Part shown: positions 15,720-27,616 of the stretch, piece after piece | How positions within the stretch are numbered: position 1 is the stretch's first letter | How the letters are laid out: each line of letters opens with the position of its first letter | NCBI GenBank assembly: GCA_035629175.1 | Contig: DASPIL010000023.1 | Coordinates: 85,801 to 149,800, forward strand | DNA: 64,000 nucleotides | Source of the DNA: Verrucomicrobiia bacterium | GTDB taxonomy: Bacteria > Verrucomicrobiota > Verrucomicrobiia > Limisphaerales > DASXHY01 | Direction of reading: 5' to 3' | The notes under the pieces: generated by a model | Database searches by the model: none | Told to the model about the DNA's origin: nothing | The model's input: the letters and a program-made list of their open reading frames with translations, nothing else | Translations under genes and position numbers: made by a program

Positions 15720-16496
15720 ATGAAACGATTCACCAACAAAATTCGAGCGTTCACCCTGATTGAGCTGCTCGTCGTTATCGCGATCATCGCGATTCTGGCG
15801 GCCATGTTGCTCCCCGCACTGGCCAAAGCCAAAGCCAAGGCGCAACGCATTAGCTGCGTGAACAGCCTCAAACAAGTCGGCCTTGCTTTCCGCGTCTGGT
15901 CCGGCGACAACAACGATCGCTATCCGATGTCAGTGGGTACCGCATCTGGCGGCGCGCAGGAATATGTCGGCCGTTCGAATGGAACCGGCGGCATCACCGC
16001 TCCGACCGCGGGTTATCAGCCCGGCCGTGTTTTCCAATCGATGTCAAACGAACTCTCCACGGCTAAGGTCCTGGTTTGCCCTTCGGACAATATTCATAAC
16101 AATGCAGCCACGAACTTCGGCAACCTCGACCTCCTTGGCGCGCTGAACCCGGCTCCGAACTCGGTCACCAAGATCAGCTACTTCATCGTCGGCGACGCTC
16201 TCGAAACCGATCCGCAGATCATCCTGACTGGCGACTGCAACATTGGTTCCGGCAGTGCAAACAACGGTGCTGCAACGGCTCGCTTCGGTTCCGTCACAGC
16301 CACTGGTTATGCTGCCACCTCAACCGCTGGTGGTAACACTGGCTGGGCATGGACCCAGAACGACCTGCACCAGAAAGCTGGTAACATCGGTCTGTCTGAC
16401 GGTTCCGTTCAGCAGGTAACGGTGAGCGGCCTCCGCGCTGCCCTGCTCCAGTCCACCAACACGGTGACCGGTCCAGTGTTCAACTTCATGCCTTAA
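15720..16496 (+). CDS. Solitary type II/IV pseudopilin-like protein
   Basis: A 258-residue protein with a short basic leader, then the prepilin peptidase site and helix [20 protein letters not shown], giving methylated Phe after cleavage and Glu at +5. The C-terminal part is a large Gly/Ala/Asn-rich globular region with [12 protein letters not shown] near the end, a DG-turn common in this class. Verrucomicrobia and planctomycetes encode many such single pseudopilin genes away from secretion operons. Function is unknown; surface display or a minor pseudopilin role is likely. The gene has its own promoter-like sequence and a strong terminator (16528-16549), and its codons look optimised, so it may be highly expressed. 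Confidence 0.85.
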   Translation: MKRFTNKIRAFTLIELLVVIAIIAILAAMLLPALAKAKAKAQRISCVNSLKQVGLAFRVWSGDNNDRYPMSVGTASGGAQEYVGRSNGTGGITAPTAGYQPGRVFQSMSNELSTAKVLVCPSDNIHNNAATNFGNLDLLGALNPAPNSVTKISYFIVGDALETDPQIILTGDCNIGSGSANNGAATARFGSVTATGYAATSTAGGNTGWAWTQNDLHQKAGNIGLSDGSVQQVTVSGLRAALLQSTNTVTGPVFNFMP

Positions 16497-16527
16497 GCAT
16501 CGAAGCTGAGTCTTTAGAATATTTCAC

Positions 16528-16549
16528 AAGGGCGCCTTCGGGCGCCCTT
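16528..16549 (+). terminator. Rho-independent terminator after the pseudopilin gene
   Basis: A perfect 9-bp stem, AAGGGCGCC (16528-16536) and GGCGCCCTT (16541-16549), closes on a TTCG tetraloop and ends in CCCTTT. It lies 31 bases after the stop codon. Confidence 0.85.
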
Positions 16550-16654
16550 TCTGCGTACCCAAATCAGGACCGCGGGTTCAGCATGCTCGGCGGGTTCTTC
16601 GAAATCGCTGACGCTTGCATCAGTCACATGCTAAGCGGCGGGACGCGTGAGCCT

Positions 16655-17623
16655 CTATTGCAGCGCAGCGTTCGTGAGTCGAATGATCTCGGCGAGAGAA
16701 GTCGTTGGACGCGTCCTAGTCACCCGCGCCAGTTTGTCTGTGGTTGGCTTTCGACGAAGCATATCAGCGAAGCCTGGCGCATACGCGGTATCATAGGGGA
16801 CAAGTTCGACGGAAGAGGACGAACCCAGGACGTCGATCACGAGGTGCGCGAGTTCAAGGATGGAAACCTCCTCGGTGCTTCCCACGTTGAACACCTCGCC
16901 TCGTGCAGCAGGCGTTTCCTGGAGTTTCACGAGGGCGTCGACCACATCACTGACATGGCAGAAACAGCGCGTCTGTGAGCCATCGCCAAACACTCGCAAC
17001 GGCTCGCCTTTTCGTGCGGCTTCGATGAAGCGTGGCAACACCATACCGAACCGTCCCGTCTGGCGTGGGCCCACCGTGTTGAAAAGCCGCGCGATTGTCA
17101 CGGGCAGTCCGATTTCGCGCGAATACGCGAGCGCGAGAAATTCATCCATGAGCTTCGAGCATGCGTAACTCCAGCGCGCACAGTCGGGCGGCCCAATGAT
17201 GAGGTCGTCTGCCTCGCTGAAATCAGGCTTGTTGCTCTTCCCATACACCTCCGACGTTGAAGTCAGCAGGATCTGGGTTTTGTGGGCGGCTGCCGCCTGA
17301 AACAGAACCTCCGTTTCCCTGAAACTCGATTGCAAAACATGCAACGCCGAACGCACGACCAGTTCAACGCCGACCGTTGCGGCCAGGTGGAAAATCGAGT
17401 CCGCTGCCGCAACGAATTCATCGAGATGCGAACACGTGGATATCCGGGATTCGACCACGCGCAAATCAGGGTGGGTGGCGACTGGTTGCAGGTTGGCGAG
17501 GTTTCCCGTCGACAGATCGTCAACGACGGTGACTGAGCGTCCGCTGTTCAACAGGCGTTCGACCAGGTGCGACCCAATAAATCCCGCGCCGCCTGTCACG
17601 AGGATGTTCGCTTTGCGGTTCAC
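16655..17623 (-). CDS. NAD-dependent epimerase/dehydratase (UDP-glucuronate decarboxylase-like)
   Basis: A 322-residue short-chain dehydrogenase acting on nucleotide sugars. The Rossmann start is ILVTGGAGFIGSHLVERLL; TSTSEVYGKS and the catalytic YACSK (Tyr/Lys) follow; RLFNTVGPRQTGRFGMVLPR matches the UDP-glucuronate decarboxylase/4-epimerase group. The frame is open well upstream, but the GTG at 17623 makes a GTGA overlap with the amidase stop and puts the glycine motif at residue 8, so this start is preferred. The product probably feeds envelope polysaccharide. Exact substrate cannot be told from the sequence. Confidence 0.85.
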   Translation of the reverse strand: MNRKANILVTGGAGFIGSHLVERLLNSGRSVTVVDDLSTGNLANLQPVATHPDLRVVESRISTCSHLDEFVAAADSIFHLAATVGVELVVRSALHVLQSSFRETEVLFQAAAAHKTQILLTSTSEVYGKSNKPDFSEADDLIIGPPDCARWSYACSKLMDEFLALAYSREIGLPVTIARLFNTVGPRQTGRFGMVLPRFIEAARKGEPLRVFGDGSQTRCFCHVSDVVDALVKLQETPAARGEVFNVGSTEEVSILELAHLVIDVLGSSSSVELVPYDTAYAPGFADMLRRKPTTDKLARVTRTRPTTSLAEIIRLTNAALQ

Positions 17624-18693
17624 ATCAGGGCGCGGGCAACCGCCTCGGCAAGGCGCTGACGAAATTCCGGTGTATGAATGCGGGAGGCTTCGGCTGGATT
17701 CGACAAGTAACCTGCCTCGAGCAAAACGGCGGGACGATTTTGTCCGCGCAACACGCCGAGGAAGCGCGCCCGCCGAACACCGCGATCGACGAATCCACAT
17801 TCCTTCAGCAAGGCGCGATGGAGCAACATCGCGTATCGCAAATTATCCGCATCAAAACGGTTGTTCGGAAACACAGCGGCGGGATCATCCTCGTATTCGC
17901 GCGTCAGCGTTGACCGCATTCCCGTGGGTGTCAGGCAAAATGTTTCAAGGCCAGCCTGTTTGCCTCCGGAAGGCGCGGCGTTGAAATGCAGGCTGACGAA
18001 CAAGTCCGCACGGCATTGATCGGCGAACGCCACGCGCGCTGAGAGCGGGAGGTCCATGTCGTTCGTCCGCGTCAGGTAAACCTGCCATTGGTTTGCGCGC
18101 AACAGCGGTTCAAGGCGCAAGGCCCAGTCCAGCGTGTAATCCTTTTCATTGAACCCAGTAACGACGCTGCGGGTGCCGCCGTTGCCACCTCCATGGCCGG
18201 CATCAATCACAACAATGCGGGTTCCGGCAGGCGGAAGTGGGGCGGGCTGCAGCAGGGGTTCGAAATTTTTTTGAAGATCGAGTTCGTGGATGACGGGTTG
18301 GAAGTTCTCAAAGCGGACATCGAAACCGAGCCGGAATTCAGCCCCGTCCCATTTCGCCACCTGGCTTCGCGTGCGAATTTCAAACTGGCCCAGGGTTGTG
18401 TCCAGCCAGAACACAGGATTCCAGTTCGAAGGCGAACCGGAGAGGGGGCCCAATTGTTTTTCGGCAGCCCACTGGTTCAGGGGGATCCAACGCGGCGGCT
18501 GGGATTTCGGCGGTTGCATTCTGACTGGAGGATCCTGTGGCGGCGGAGCGAGCGTCTGCGACTCGCGCACTTCCTCTGGAAAAAACGCGGTCGTGGAATC
18601 GTCGGGTTCAGGCATGGTGGTGCACCCAGCCAGAAGAATGAGCCCGCTCAAAATAATCCGATCAACCCTCAACACGCTGTCATTGTGGAACAA
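17620..18693 (-). CDS. N-acetylmuramoyl-L-alanine amidase, lipoprotein
   Basis: A 357-residue protein of the Amidase_3 family (AmiA/B/C, CwlV type). It begins with a lipoprotein signal (ILSGLILLAGC, lipobox LAGC), then a proline-rich linker and a domain of about 100 residues of unknown type. The zinc amidase domain starts near 180 with IVVIDAGHGGGNGG (first His ligand), SLHFNAA (His) and LLEAGYLSN (catalytic Glu). It cleaves the amide between MurNAc and the stem peptide during cell separation. The lipobox suggests anchoring to a membrane facing the periplasm. Its stop overlaps the epimerase GTG, so the two are co-translated. Confidence 0.88.
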   Translation of the reverse strand: MFHNDSVLRVDRIILSGLILLAGCTTMPEPDDSTTAFFPEEVRESQTLAPPPQDPPVRMQPPKSQPPRWIPLNQWAAEKQLGPLSGSPSNWNPVFWLDTTLGQFEIRTRSQVAKWDGAEFRLGFDVRFENFQPVIHELDLQKNFEPLLQPAPLPPAGTRIVVIDAGHGGGNGGTRSVVTGFNEKDYTLDWALRLEPLLRANQWQVYLTRTNDMDLPLSARVAFADQCRADLFVSLHFNAAPSGGKQAGLETFCLTPTGMRSTLTREYEDDPAAVFPNNRFDADNLRYAMLLHRALLKECGFVDRGVRRARFLGVLRGQNRPAVLLEAGYLSNPAEASRIHTPEFRQRLAEAVARALM

Positions 18694-18727
18694 GGTTTCG
18701 ATGACTCAAGACGTTTCATGGTGTGCG

Positions 18728-21109
18728 TCAATTTTCTGCATTTCGAGTGAGAGGCCGTTGCTGACGATAGAGCGACGACGCTTCCTGCACGCGCGTCGCG
18801 AGATCTGCCTGGCCTTGTGCCGTGGCCAGGGCTTCGGCCTGGGAGGCAACCCGAATGGCTTCCTGGAAAGCGCCCGCTGCTGCGTGTGCAGCGGCGAGCG
18901 TGTGAAGCACTGGGGCGCGCTGGTGCTGAGTCAGTTCGGCGGCTCGTGTTGCCAGGTCCACTGCTGTTGCACCGTCACGAACCGTTTCGTTGCTTGCTGT
19001 CGCAAGCGCCCATGCGAGCCCATTCAACGCTTCGACTGAGTTCGGCGCGACATTGACTGCCGCTTTCAAATTCGTGACCGCGTTCTCTTCATTACCTGTT
19101 TCGAATTGCGCCAATCCCAGGAAAAGCCGCGCCTGTCCGTGCTCCGGTTTTCGGCGGATCACTTCTTCAAAGTGCATAGCCGCCGCCTGCGGATTGCCCT
19201 GCACGAACAACCGCCTCGCGAGATTAAACCGCGCATCCACGTGCTTCGGATCCACCTGCACCGCGCGTTGAAAGTAAGATGTGGCCTCTGGGAAGCGTCC
19301 CAATCGTTCCAAAGCCACGCCGGCATTGAACAGCGTGACGGCGTTCGTCGCATGAAAGCTTAGCGCCTTTTGATATTGGACGAGTGCGTCGGCATACCGT
19401 TGTTTGCGGACCAGGGCGGCGCCCAGATTGTTGTAGGCTTCGAGATAGGTGCTGTCGATCTTCAGGGCGCGTTGAAGATTGGTCATCGCCTCGTCCACTT
19501 CGCCCAACGCCGTTAGCGCTCCGCCGAGATTGTTATAGCCGTCGGGGTTATCCGGCTTTAATTCAATGGCCCGGCGGAACGCCTGCAGGGCCGCGTTGGT
19601 ATTGCCGCTGTGCATCAGCGCGCGGCCGTGCAGATTCTGGAAAATCCCGCTCGTTGGGTCGAGGGTCACGGCCAGATTGAGATTTTCCAGCGCCTCCTCA
19701 TGCCGGCCCATTCTCGATAACAGATCACCAATGTTTGCGCGGAAGAGCGGGTTCACGTCGTTGATTTCAATAGCGAGGCGGAAGAGTTTCAACGCGTCCT
19801 CCAGCCGATTGCGATCAGCGTAAGCCGCAGCAAGGTTGTTTGCTGCGATCGGGTTGTCACGGGTCACCGCAAGCGCGTGGCTGAAGATCGCCACGCTGTT
19901 CTGCCAATAACTAAGCTGAATCCGCGTCAGCCACGCGCAGGCAAGCACGAGCGTTGCCCCCGCGTAAAAGCTCGTGCTGTTTCGAAGTTGAAAACGCTGA
20001 AATAATTCGTGTGCAAGCCATGCAACCGCGATGAAGATGCCGATGGACGGAATATATGTGTAACGATCGGCCATGGACTGTGCGCCGACCTGCACCAATC
20101 CGATCACGGGGACGAGAGTTCCCAGATACCATAACCAGCCGAACGTGAAGTGAGGACGCCGCCTTGCCCAGAGCACCGCCAGCACCGAGAGGGCCAATAC
20201 GGCCGCCGCCCCGATTAGAAACGGCTGGATCAACCAGACTTTTGGCAGGGGATAGAACAGCGCCAGATCCTGCGGCCAGAACAGTTTTTTCAAGTAAGCG
20301 CCGTAGGCCGTGAAGACATTGGCGAGGCGCATCGTGACGGGCAGCGATTCCGTTCGCATCACCGCCCCCGCTGATTTCTGTGCCAGGAACGTGACCACGC
20401 TCATGGCAAACGTCAGCCCAAACCATGGGATTTTTTCCAGGGCAAGCTTCCAAAAACATCGGGAAAAGAAAGTTCGCCACCCCGTGTTCTCGACTCGTTG
20501 CAGCGGCCAGACATCGAAAAGCAGGAGAAGAAACGGCATCGTCACCAGCATCGGTTTGGCAAGCAGGCTGAGGACAAACCAGCCGAGCGCTGCCCAGGGT
20601 TGAACCCGGCGTCGCGGGTCCCGAACCCAGCGGGTGTACGCGAGGATCGATAGAAAACCGAAAAAAGTGCTCAGCACGTCCTTGCGTTCGGAAATCCAGG
20701 CGACCGATTCAACGTGAGTCGGATGCAACGCGAACAACGCAGCCACAAACAGGCTGCGCCACACAGCGCCAGTCATCCGAACGAGCAGGACAAACAGCAA
20801 GGAAGCATTTGCGCTGTGGATGAGCACATTCACCATGTGATGCCATCCGGGGCGGACTCCAAATAATTCGCAATCCAGCATGTGCGACAACCACGTCAAA
20901 GGATGCCAGTTGGCGATTTGGAAATCTCCAAAGGCCCACACCACGCCGTGCCAGGTGAGTCCCTGACGCACCACGGGATTGGAGTAGACGTAGTCGGGGT
21001 CGTCGAAGTTGACGAAGTCGAACGTGGCGACCTGCGCGTACACGGCGAGCGTCAGCAAGGCAAGGCCCAGCGAGAGCCATCCCACGCTTCGATTTGCGTC
21101 GTTCGACAT
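18728..21109 (-). CDS. Membrane protein with C-terminal TPR repeats
   Basis: A 793-residue protein. About 11 hydrophobic segments fill residues 10-440, with the family signature FDFVNFDDPDYVYSNP, NWHPLTWLSHMLDCELFG and FALHPTHVESVAWISERKDV. About ten TPR units follow to the C-terminus (for example GYNNLGGALTALGEVDEAM). The architecture resembles TMTC/PMT-like (GT-C fold) membrane proteins with TPR tails. Many verrucomicrobia carry several such proteins. A protein O-glycosylation role is possible but unproven. The frame could begin 22 codons upstream (21175); the ATG at 21109 leaves a normal first helix. Confidence 0.8.
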   Translation of the reverse strand: MSNDANRSVGWLSLGLALLTLAVYAQVATFDFVNFDDPDYVYSNPVVRQGLTWHGVVWAFGDFQIANWHPLTWLSHMLDCELFGVRPGWHHMVNVLIHSANASLLFVLLVRMTGAVWRSLFVAALFALHPTHVESVAWISERKDVLSTFFGFLSILAYTRWVRDPRRRVQPWAALGWFVLSLLAKPMLVTMPFLLLLFDVWPLQRVENTGWRTFFSRCFWKLALEKIPWFGLTFAMSVVTFLAQKSAGAVMRTESLPVTMRLANVFTAYGAYLKKLFWPQDLALFYPLPKVWLIQPFLIGAAAVLALSVLAVLWARRRPHFTFGWLWYLGTLVPVIGLVQVGAQSMADRYTYIPSIGIFIAVAWLAHELFQRFQLRNSTSFYAGATLVLACAWLTRIQLSYWQNSVAIFSHALAVTRDNPIAANNLAAAYADRNRLEDALKLFRLAIEINDVNPLFRANIGDLLSRMGRHEEALENLNLAVTLDPTSGIFQNLHGRALMHSGNTNAALQAFRRAIELKPDNPDGYNNLGGALTALGEVDEAMTNLQRALKIDSTYLEAYNNLGAALVRKQRYADALVQYQKALSFHATNAVTLFNAGVALERLGRFPEATSYFQRAVQVDPKHVDARFNLARRLFVQGNPQAAAMHFEEVIRRKPEHGQARLFLGLAQFETGNEENAVTNLKAAVNVAPNSVEALNGLAWALATASNETVRDGATAVDLATRAAELTQHQRAPVLHTLAAAHAAAGAFQEAIRVASQAEALATAQGQADLATRVQEASSLYRQQRPLTRNAEN

Positions 21110-21242
21110 GGAACGGATGCTAGTGGACGGTGTGGCATGAGGCAAATCCGGCAGCATTGGGGACGCGCTTAGCATTAGGAGCGTTGCAAAAGTCAGGCCG
21201 GCAGTTTCGGTGAATAAATTTCCGAAATGAACTGTTGCGCAG

Positions 21243-21269
21243 TTGTTCTATTTGCGCCAAAACTATAAA
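21243..21269 (+). promoter_or_regulatory. Possible promoter upstream of gltB
   Basis: TTGTTC (21243-21248) and TATAAA (21264-21269), spacing 15, lie in the A/T-rich part of the gap before gltB. The leader to the ATG is about 40 bases. The -10 box is good, the -35 box and spacing are poor. Confidence 0.3.
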
Positions 21270-21312
21270 AATTTTACTCATTTTTTGAGCCAGAAGCATT
21301 GAACCTACGACG

Positions 21313-24300
21313 ATGAGCAGGAACATAACGGGTCAGCAGAAGATCGAACCGGTTTTACTCGGTCCGCCGGAGAAACAGGGCCTGTACGACCCGCAGTTTG
21401 AGCACGATGCATGCGGCGTCGGGTTCGTTGTCAACATGAAGGGCCGCAAGTCGCATCAGCTGGTCACCGATGCCCTGCAAATCCTCGTAAATCTTGATCA
21501 TCGCGGCGCGTGCGGATGCGAAGTCAACACGGGTGACGGCGCGGGAATCCTGATGCAGGTTCCGCATGAATTTCTGGCGTCTGAGACGGAGAAGCTAGGC
21601 TTCAAACTTCCCCCATTTGGACAATACGGCGTGGGCATGTTGTTCATGCCGCCCACACTTGCCGATAGGGATGGTGTCAAGAACGAAGTGTCGAGGATTA
21701 TCGGGGAAGAAGGCCAGCTGCTGCTTGGATGGCGGGATATTCCAACGGACAACGCATCACTCGGCAATACCGCCAAGGCTTCAGAGCCGCACATGATGCA
21801 GGTCTTTGTGGGACGCAATCCCGCGTTAAAGGATGATCTGGCTTTCGAGCGGAAGTTGTATGTGATCCGGAAGGTTGCCGAACAGCGGATTCGTTACAGC
21901 GGGAAGGTCCCGGGAGGAAAATGGTTCTATGTGTCCAGCCTGTCGAGCCGCACCGTTGTTTACAAGGGCATGCTGATGCCCGCGCAGGTCGCTGAATATT
22001 ATCCCGATCTTCGCAATTCGGAAATGACAACGGCGCTCGCGCTCGTGCATTCCCGTTTTTCCACGAACACGTTTCCGAGTTGGGACCGTTCGCACCCGTA
22101 CCGCTTCATTGCGCACAACGGCGAAATCAACACACTCCGCGGCAACATCAACTGGATGCACGCGGCCCAGTCCAATTTCAAATCGGAACTGTTCGGCGCC
22201 GACATCAAGAAGGTCCTGCCTGTGGTGAACACGGATGGCAGCGACTCCGCCATGTTCGACAACGCGGTGGAATTGCTGGTGATGGCCGGCCGCGAGTTGC
22301 CGCATGCCATGATGATGATGATTCCCGAGCCGTGGGAAAATCACGAGAGCATGGATCCACAGCGTCGCGCGTTCTACGAGTTTCATTCGTGCCTTATGGA
22401 ACCCTGGGACGGCCCCGCGTCAGTGGCTTTCACAGACGGTTTTCGCATCGGTGCATGTCTCGATCGAAATGGATTGCGGCCCTCCCGTTATTACGTGACT
22501 AAGGATGACCTGGTCATCATGGCGTCGGAAGCGGGAGTGCTCCCGATCGAACCCGAACGTATCGCGATCAAGGGCCGCCTGCAGCCGGGCCGCATGTTTC
22601 TGGTCGACACGATTGAAGGCCGCATCGTGGCTGACGAGGAGTTGAAGAAGAAGTACGCGAGTGAGCATCCGTATCAGCAGTGGCTGGATGAACATCACGT
22701 GCTGCTGGAACAGCTTCCCGAGCCCACGCTGGGAACCGAGCCGGAACATCGCAAGATTGTTCAACGCCAGCTCGCCTTCGGTTACACGTTTGAGGATCTG
22801 CGATTCATTGTTGGGCCGATGGCGAACGATGGCGTGCAGCCGCTGGGTTCCATGGGAACCGACACGCCGCTTGCCGTGCTGTCGAACAAGCCGCAGCTGC
22901 TCTACAACTATTTCAAGCAGTTGTTTGCGCAGGTCACAAATCCGCCAATTGATCCGATTCGCGAAGAAATCATCACATCGACGGAGACGATGGTGGGTGC
23001 CCGCGGAGGTCTCTTGAATCCGACGCCTGAAAGCTGCGCGTTGATCAAGCTCGAGCATCCGCTGTTGACGAACGCCGAGCTGGAGAAGCTTCGGCACGTT
23101 CAGCGCAAGGGCTTCAAGGCGCAGACGCTTTCAATCCTGTTTAAGGCGGGCGACAAAGCCAAGGGCCTCGAAGCAGCCCTCGACGAGGTATTTGCCGCGG
23201 CGGACCGTGCGATTGCAGATGGCGCAACGATCCTGATCCTTTCTGATCGCGGGATTTCGCGCGAGATGGCTCCCGTTCCTGCGCTATTGGCCGTTGCGAG
23301 CCTGCATCATCATCTCATCCGCAAAGGCACCCGCTCGCGCGTCGGCATCGTCCTGGAATCGGGTGAACCCCGTGAGGTCCATCACTTTGCGCTGCTGATT
23401 GGATATGGCTGCAGTGCCATTAATCCTTACCTCGCCTACGACACGATCGACGACATGATTGGCGAAGGCCTGCTGGTGAACACCGACCATCACAAGGCGG
23501 TGAAAAAATACATCAAGGCGACCATCAAGGGCGTGGTCAAGACGATGGCGAAGATGGGCATCTCCACCATCCAGAGCTACCGCGGCGCACAGATCTTTGA
23601 AGCGGTCGGGCTGAACAGTGATGTCATCGACAAATATTTTACATGGACTGCCTCGCGCATCCAGGGAGTCGGCCTTGACGTCATCGCCGAGGAGGCGCTC
23701 GCGCGGCATCATCATGCGTTCCCGGATCGCGATGTGAATGGCGAGCTCGACGCGGGGGGGCAATATCAATGGCGCGACAACGGGGAATATCACCTGTTCA
23801 ATCCGCAGACCATTCACAAGCTGCAGATCGGCTGCCGGCTGAACAGTTACAAGATCTTCCGCGAGTATTCGGAACTGGTGAATAATCAGGCGAAGAATCT
23901 CTGCACGCTGCGCGGTTTGCTTGACTTCAAATGGGCGGAGAACCCGCTGCCAATCGATGAAGTGGAATCGGTGGAATCCATTGTGAAGCGCTTCAAGACG
24001 GGCGCGATGAGTTACGGTTCCATCAGCAAGGAGGCGCACGAGGCGCTCGCCATCGCGATGAACCGACTCGGCGGCAAGTCCAACACCGGCGAAGGCGGTG
24101 AGGATCCGGCCCGCTACAGCTGGACAAACGAACTGGGTGATTCAAAGAACTCGGCCATCAAGCAGGTCGCTTCCGGGCGATTCGGCGTCACCAGCCATTA
24201 CCTTGTCAACGCGCGGGAATTGCAGATCAAAATGGCGCAGGGTGCCAAGCCTGGCGAGGGCGGCGAACTCCCGGGCAAGAAGGTTTTCCCGGAAATTGCG

Positions 24301-25950
24301 AAAACCCGCGGCACCACCGCGGGCGTGGGCTTGATCTCGCCGCCGCCGCATCACGATATTTATTCCATCGAAGATCTCGCGGAGTTGATCCACGACTTGA
24401 AAAATTCCAACCGCGACGCGCGGATCAGCGTGAAGCTCGTGGCCGAAGTGGGCGTGGGAACGGTCGCTGCCGGCGTCGCCAAGGCGCATGCAGACGTTGT
24501 GTTGATCAGCGGGCATGACGGCGGAACCGGCGCGTCGCCGTTGTCATCGATCAAACATGCGGGCGGTCCCTGGGAACTCGGCCTGGCAGAGACGCATCAA
24601 ACGCTGGTGCTGAACAATCTGCGCAGCCGCATTTATGTGGAGACTGACGGACAGCTCAAAACGGGGCGTGACGTCGCGGTCGCGGCGTTGCTGGGCGCGG
24701 AGGAATTTGGTTTCGCAACGGCTCCCCTCGTGGTGCTCGGTTGCATCATGATGCGCGTGTGCCACCTGAACACCTGCCCTGTAGGCGTCGCCACGCAGGA
24801 TCCGCGATTGCGCGAACGATTCAGCGGCGATCCCGCGCATGTGGTGAATTTCATGCGCTTCATTGCCGAGGAATTGCGCGAGATCATGGCGAAGCTGGGT
24901 TTCCGAACGATCGAAGAAATGGTCGGTCGGACGGATCGCCTGGCGCCATGGAAAGCAATTGATCATTGGAAGGCGCGCGGTGTGGATCTCACGCCGGTGT
25001 TGCATCAGCCGCAGGTCGGACCTGAGGTCGGGCGTTTCCGCCAGATCGCACAGGATCATGGGCTTGAGAAATCGCTCGATGTCACGCATCTGCTGGACAT
25101 CTGCCGCCCTGCCATTGAACGCGGCGAATCCGTCAAGGCTGAGTTGCCGATTATCAACGTCAACCGCGTCGTTGGCACAATCACGGGCAGTGAGATCACG
25201 AAGCAGCACGGGCCCGCCGGGCTTCCGGAGGATACCGTGCAGTTGAAGTTCAACGGCAGCGCGGGGCAGAGTTTTGGCGCGTTTATCCCGAAGGGCATGA
25301 CTCTCGAGCTCGAGGGCGATGCGAACGATTATTTCGGCAAAGGCTTGAGCGGCGGCAAACTCGTTGTGTATCCGCCGAAGGGCTCCACTTTCGCAGCTGA
25401 GGATAATATCATCATCGGCAACGTCGCCTTGTATGGCGCGACAAGCGGGGAGATTTTCGTGCGCGGCATGGCGGGTGAACGGTTTGGTGTGCGGAACTCG
25501 GGGGTCAACGCGGTTGTCGAAGCCGTGGGAGATCACGGTTGCGAATACATGACTGGCGGACGCGTTGTTGTGCTCGGCAGGACGGGCCGGAATTTTGCCG
25601 CGGGCATGTCGGGTGGTGTTGCTTACGTCCTGGATGAAGCGGGCGATTTTGCGAATCACTGCAACATGGAACTCGTGGGACTCGGGCCGCTGGTCGACAC
25701 GGACGAAACCGAAGCGGTTTGGAAATTGATCCAGCGGCATCACACCTACACGCGAAGCGAGCGAGCGGCAAAGATATTGGCAGATTGGAAGGCGCACGTG
25801 CCGAAGTTTGTGAAGGTGTTGCCGAAGGATTACGCCCGCGTGCTGGAAGCGTTGAAGCGAGTGGAGCAGCAGGGTCTCAGCGGCGACGACGCGATCATGG
25901 CCGCCTTCGAGGAAAACGTGCGGGACGTGGCGCGTGTTGGCGGTGGGTGA
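21313..25950 (+). CDS. gltB: Glutamate synthase, large (alpha) subunit
   Basis: A 1545-residue ferredoxin/NADPH-type GOGAT large chain. It hydrolyses glutamine and moves the ammonia to 2-oxoglutarate. A propeptide of 33 residues precedes the nucleophile Cys34 (HDACGVGF), as in Ntn amidotransferases. The central and FMN-binding domains follow, with [14 protein letters not shown]. The [3Fe-4S] cysteines are Cys1144, Cys1150 and Cys1155 (CX5CX4C). The C-terminal GXGXG barrel includes [16 protein letters not shown]. gltD follows 181 bases downstream on the same strand. Length is slightly above the usual 1500. Confidence 0.97.
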   Translation: MSRNITGQQKIEPVLLGPPEKQGLYDPQFEHDACGVGFVVNMKGRKSHQLVTDALQILVNLDHRGACGCEVNTGDGAGILMQVPHEFLASETEKLGFKLPPFGQYGVGMLFMPPTLADRDGVKNEVSRIIGEEGQLLLGWRDIPTDNASLGNTAKASEPHMMQVFVGRNPALKDDLAFERKLYVIRKVAEQRIRYSGKVPGGKWFYVSSLSSRTVVYKGMLMPAQVAEYYPDLRNSEMTTALALVHSRFSTNTFPSWDRSHPYRFIAHNGEINTLRGNINWMHAAQSNFKSELFGADIKKVLPVVNTDGSDSAMFDNAVELLVMAGRELPHAMMMMIPEPWENHESMDPQRRAFYEFHSCLMEPWDGPASVAFTDGFRIGACLDRNGLRPSRYYVTKDDLVIMASEAGVLPIEPERIAIKGRLQPGRMFLVDTIEGRIVADEELKKKYASEHPYQQWLDEHHVLLEQLPEPTLGTEPEHRKIVQRQLAFGYTFEDLRFIVGPMANDGVQPLGSMGTDTPLAVLSNKPQLLYNYFKQLFAQVTNPPIDPIREEIITSTETMVGARGGLLNPTPESCALIKLEHPLLTNAELEKLRHVQRKGFKAQTLSILFKAGDKAKGLEAALDEVFAAADRAIADGATILILSDRGISREMAPVPALLAVASLHHHLIRKGTRSRVGIVLESGEPREVHHFALLIGYGCSAINPYLAYDTIDDMIGEGLLVNTDHHKAVKKYIKATIKGVVKTMAKMGISTIQSYRGAQIFEAVGLNSDVIDKYFTWTASRIQGVGLDVIAEEALARHHHAFPDRDVNGELDAGGQYQWRDNGEYHLFNPQTIHKLQIGCRLNSYKIFREYSELVNNQAKNLCTLRGLLDFKWAENPLPIDEVESVESIVKRFKTGAMSYGSISKEAHEALAIAMNRLGGKSNTGEGGEDPARYSWTNELGDSKNSAIKQVASGRFGVTSHYLVNARELQIKMAQGAKPGEGGELPGKKVFPEIAKTRGTTAGVGLISPPPHHDIYSIEDLAELIHDLKNSNRDARISVKLVAEVGVGTVAAGVAKAHADVVLISGHDGGTGASPLSSIKHAGGPWELGLAETHQTLVLNNLRSRIYVETDGQLKTGRDVAVAALLGAEEFGFATAPLVVLGCIMMRVCHLNTCPVGVATQDPRLRERFSGDPAHVVNFMRFIAEELREIMAKLGFRTIEEMVGRTDRLAPWKAIDHWKARGVDLTPVLHQPQVGPEVGRFRQIAQDHGLEKSLDVTHLLDICRPAIERGESVKAELPIINVNRVVGTITGSEITKQHGPAGLPEDTVQLKFNGSAGQSFGAFIPKGMTLELEGDANDYFGKGLSGGKLVVYPPKGSTFAAEDNIIIGNVALYGATSGEIFVRGMAGERFGVRNSGVNAVVEAVGDHGCEYMTGGRVVVLGRTGRNFAAGMSGGVAYVLDEAGDFANHCNMELVGLGPLVDTDETEAVWKLIQRHHTYTRSERAAKILADWKAHVPKFVKVLPKDYARVLEALKRVEQQGLSGDDAIMAAFEENVRDVARVGGG

Positions 25951-26131
25951 GCAGCCTGCTGATGCAACACACTTCAAAACGGGTAGCGCCTGGCGCACTC
26001 ATCGGCTGAAGCCGGAACTCTCTAGAACTGTAACCTGAACAATGAACTGGAAGACGCGAATGGTTGAAATTGCGGCCGCTGATTGTGCGCGGCGCATTCC
26101 GGCGTTTCGCCTCCAGACCTGACAACTACTC

Positions 26132-27616
26132 ATGGGTAAACCCACTGGATTTCTTGATTACCTGCGCCAGCTGCCGAAGGATCGTTCGGCCGCAGAGCGC
26201 ATTGCTGACTGGAACGAGTTTCACTTTCACATGCCGGAAGAGGACCTGCGCAAGCAGGGCGCGCGCTGCATGGATTGCGGAATTCCCTTCTGCCATACGG
26301 GACAGCTCCTCAACGGAATGGCCAGCGGCTGCCCGATTCACAACCTCATTCCCGAATGGAACGACCTCGTTTATCGCGGTCTCTGGCGCGAAGCCCTCGA
26401 CCGGCTTCATAAAACCAATAATTTCCCCGACTTCACAGGCCGGGTCTGTCCGGCGCCCTGCGAAGGCTCATGCGTGCTGGGCATGAACAACCCGCCCGTC
26501 ACGATCAAGAACATTGAATGCGCGATCATTGACCACGGCTGGGAGAATGGATGGGTCGTTCCCGAGCCGCCCAAGAAGCGCACTGGAAAGAAGGTCGCCG
26601 TTGTGGGATCCGGGCCTGCAGGCATTTCTGCCGCCGCCCAGTTGAACAAGGCCGGTCATCTCGTGACCGTGTTCGAGCGCGCCGATCGGCCTGGAGGCCT
26701 GCTCATGTATGGCATTCCCAACATGAAGCTCGACAAGAACGAAGTCGTGATGCGCCGGCTGAAGGTGCTTGAGAAGGAAGGCATCCAGTTCGTCTGCAAC
26801 ACGGAGGTGGGCAAGAACCTGCCAGCGGAACAGTTGCTCAAGGATTTTGACGCCGTCGTGCTCTGCACGGGCGCGACCAAGCCGCGTGACCTGCCGATCG
26901 AAGGCCGGCCGTTGAAGGGCATTCATTTCGCGATGGAATTCCTGACGGAGAATACCCGCGCCGTGCTGAATCAGCACAAAAACGGCGGGTTCATCTCCGC
27001 GGAAGGCAAGGACGTCGTCGTCATTGGCGGCGGCGACACGGGAACGGATTGCGTCGGAACCTCGATACGCCATGGCTGCAAGAGCCTCGTGCAGGTGGAA
27101 ATTCTGCCCAAGCCGCCGCTTGATCGGGCGAAGGACAATCCGTGGCCGGAATGGCCAAAGGTGTACCGCATGGACTACGGGCAGGAGGAAGCTGCCGACA
27201 AGTTTGGCGCCGACCCCCGCGTTTATCTTACCACCGCGACGAAGTTCGAAGGTGATGCGAACGGGCACGTCAAGGCGGTCCATACGGTCGAAGTTGCGTG
27301 GGAACGCAACGACAAGGGCCAGTTTATGTCGAGGCACGTTCCCGGGACGGAGAAAGTGCTTCCTGCGCAGCTCGTGTTGCTGGCGATGGGATTCCTCGGG
27401 CCGGAGCAGCCGTTGCTTGATGCGTTGAACGTCGAACGCGATCCGCGTTCAAATGTGAAGGCGGAATTCGAGAAGTATCACACGAACATCAAGGGCGTGT
27501 TTGCTGCGGGAGATTGCCGCCGCGGACAAAGCCTCGTGGTCTGGGCCTTCAATGAGGGTCGCGGCGCCGCGCGCGAGTGTGATCGTTACCTGATGGGGCA
27601 CACGGACCTGCCGTAA
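26132..27616 (+). CDS. gltD: Glutamate synthase, small (beta) subunit
   Basis: A 494-residue FAD protein that passes NADPH electrons to GltB. The N-terminus carries the [4Fe-4S] cysteines in [13 protein letters not shown] and [13 protein letters not shown] binds at [18 protein letters not shown] and NADPH at [16 protein letters not shown]. The C-terminal [18 protein letters not shown] closes the FAD site. The position after gltB is standard. Together they form the alpha-beta GOGAT for nitrogen assimilation. Confidence 0.97.
   Translation: MGKPTGFLDYLRQLPKDRSAAERIADWNEFHFHMPEEDLRKQGARCMDCGIPFCHTGQLLNGMASGCPIHNLIPEWNDLVYRGLWREALDRLHKTNNFPDFTGRVCPAPCEGSCVLGMNNPPVTIKNIECAIIDHGWENGWVVPEPPKKRTGKKVAVVGSGPAGISAAAQLNKAGHLVTVFERADRPGGLLMYGIPNMKLDKNEVVMRRLKVLEKEGIQFVCNTEVGKNLPAEQLLKDFDAVVLCTGATKPRDLPIEGRPLKGIHFAMEFLTENTRAVLNQHKNGGFISAEGKDVVVIGGGDTGTDCVGTSIRHGCKSLVQVEILPKPPLDRAKDNPWPEWPKVYRMDYGQEEAADKFGADPRVYLTTATKFEGDANGHVKAVHTVEVAWERNDKGQFMSRHVPGTEKVLPAQLVLLAMGFLGPEQPLLDALNVERDPRSNVKAEFEKYHTNIKGVFAAGDCRRGQSLVVWAFNEGRGAARECDRYLMGHTDLP

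Noticed and set aside
24544..25998. 484-residue minus-strand frame opposite gltB
   Set aside because: It is antisense to the highly conserved FMN and C-terminal domains of GltB; long antisense frames are expected in GC-rich genes.
26468..27337. 289-residue minus-strand frame opposite gltD
   Set aside because: Antisense shadow of conserved gltD; no start signal or homology.
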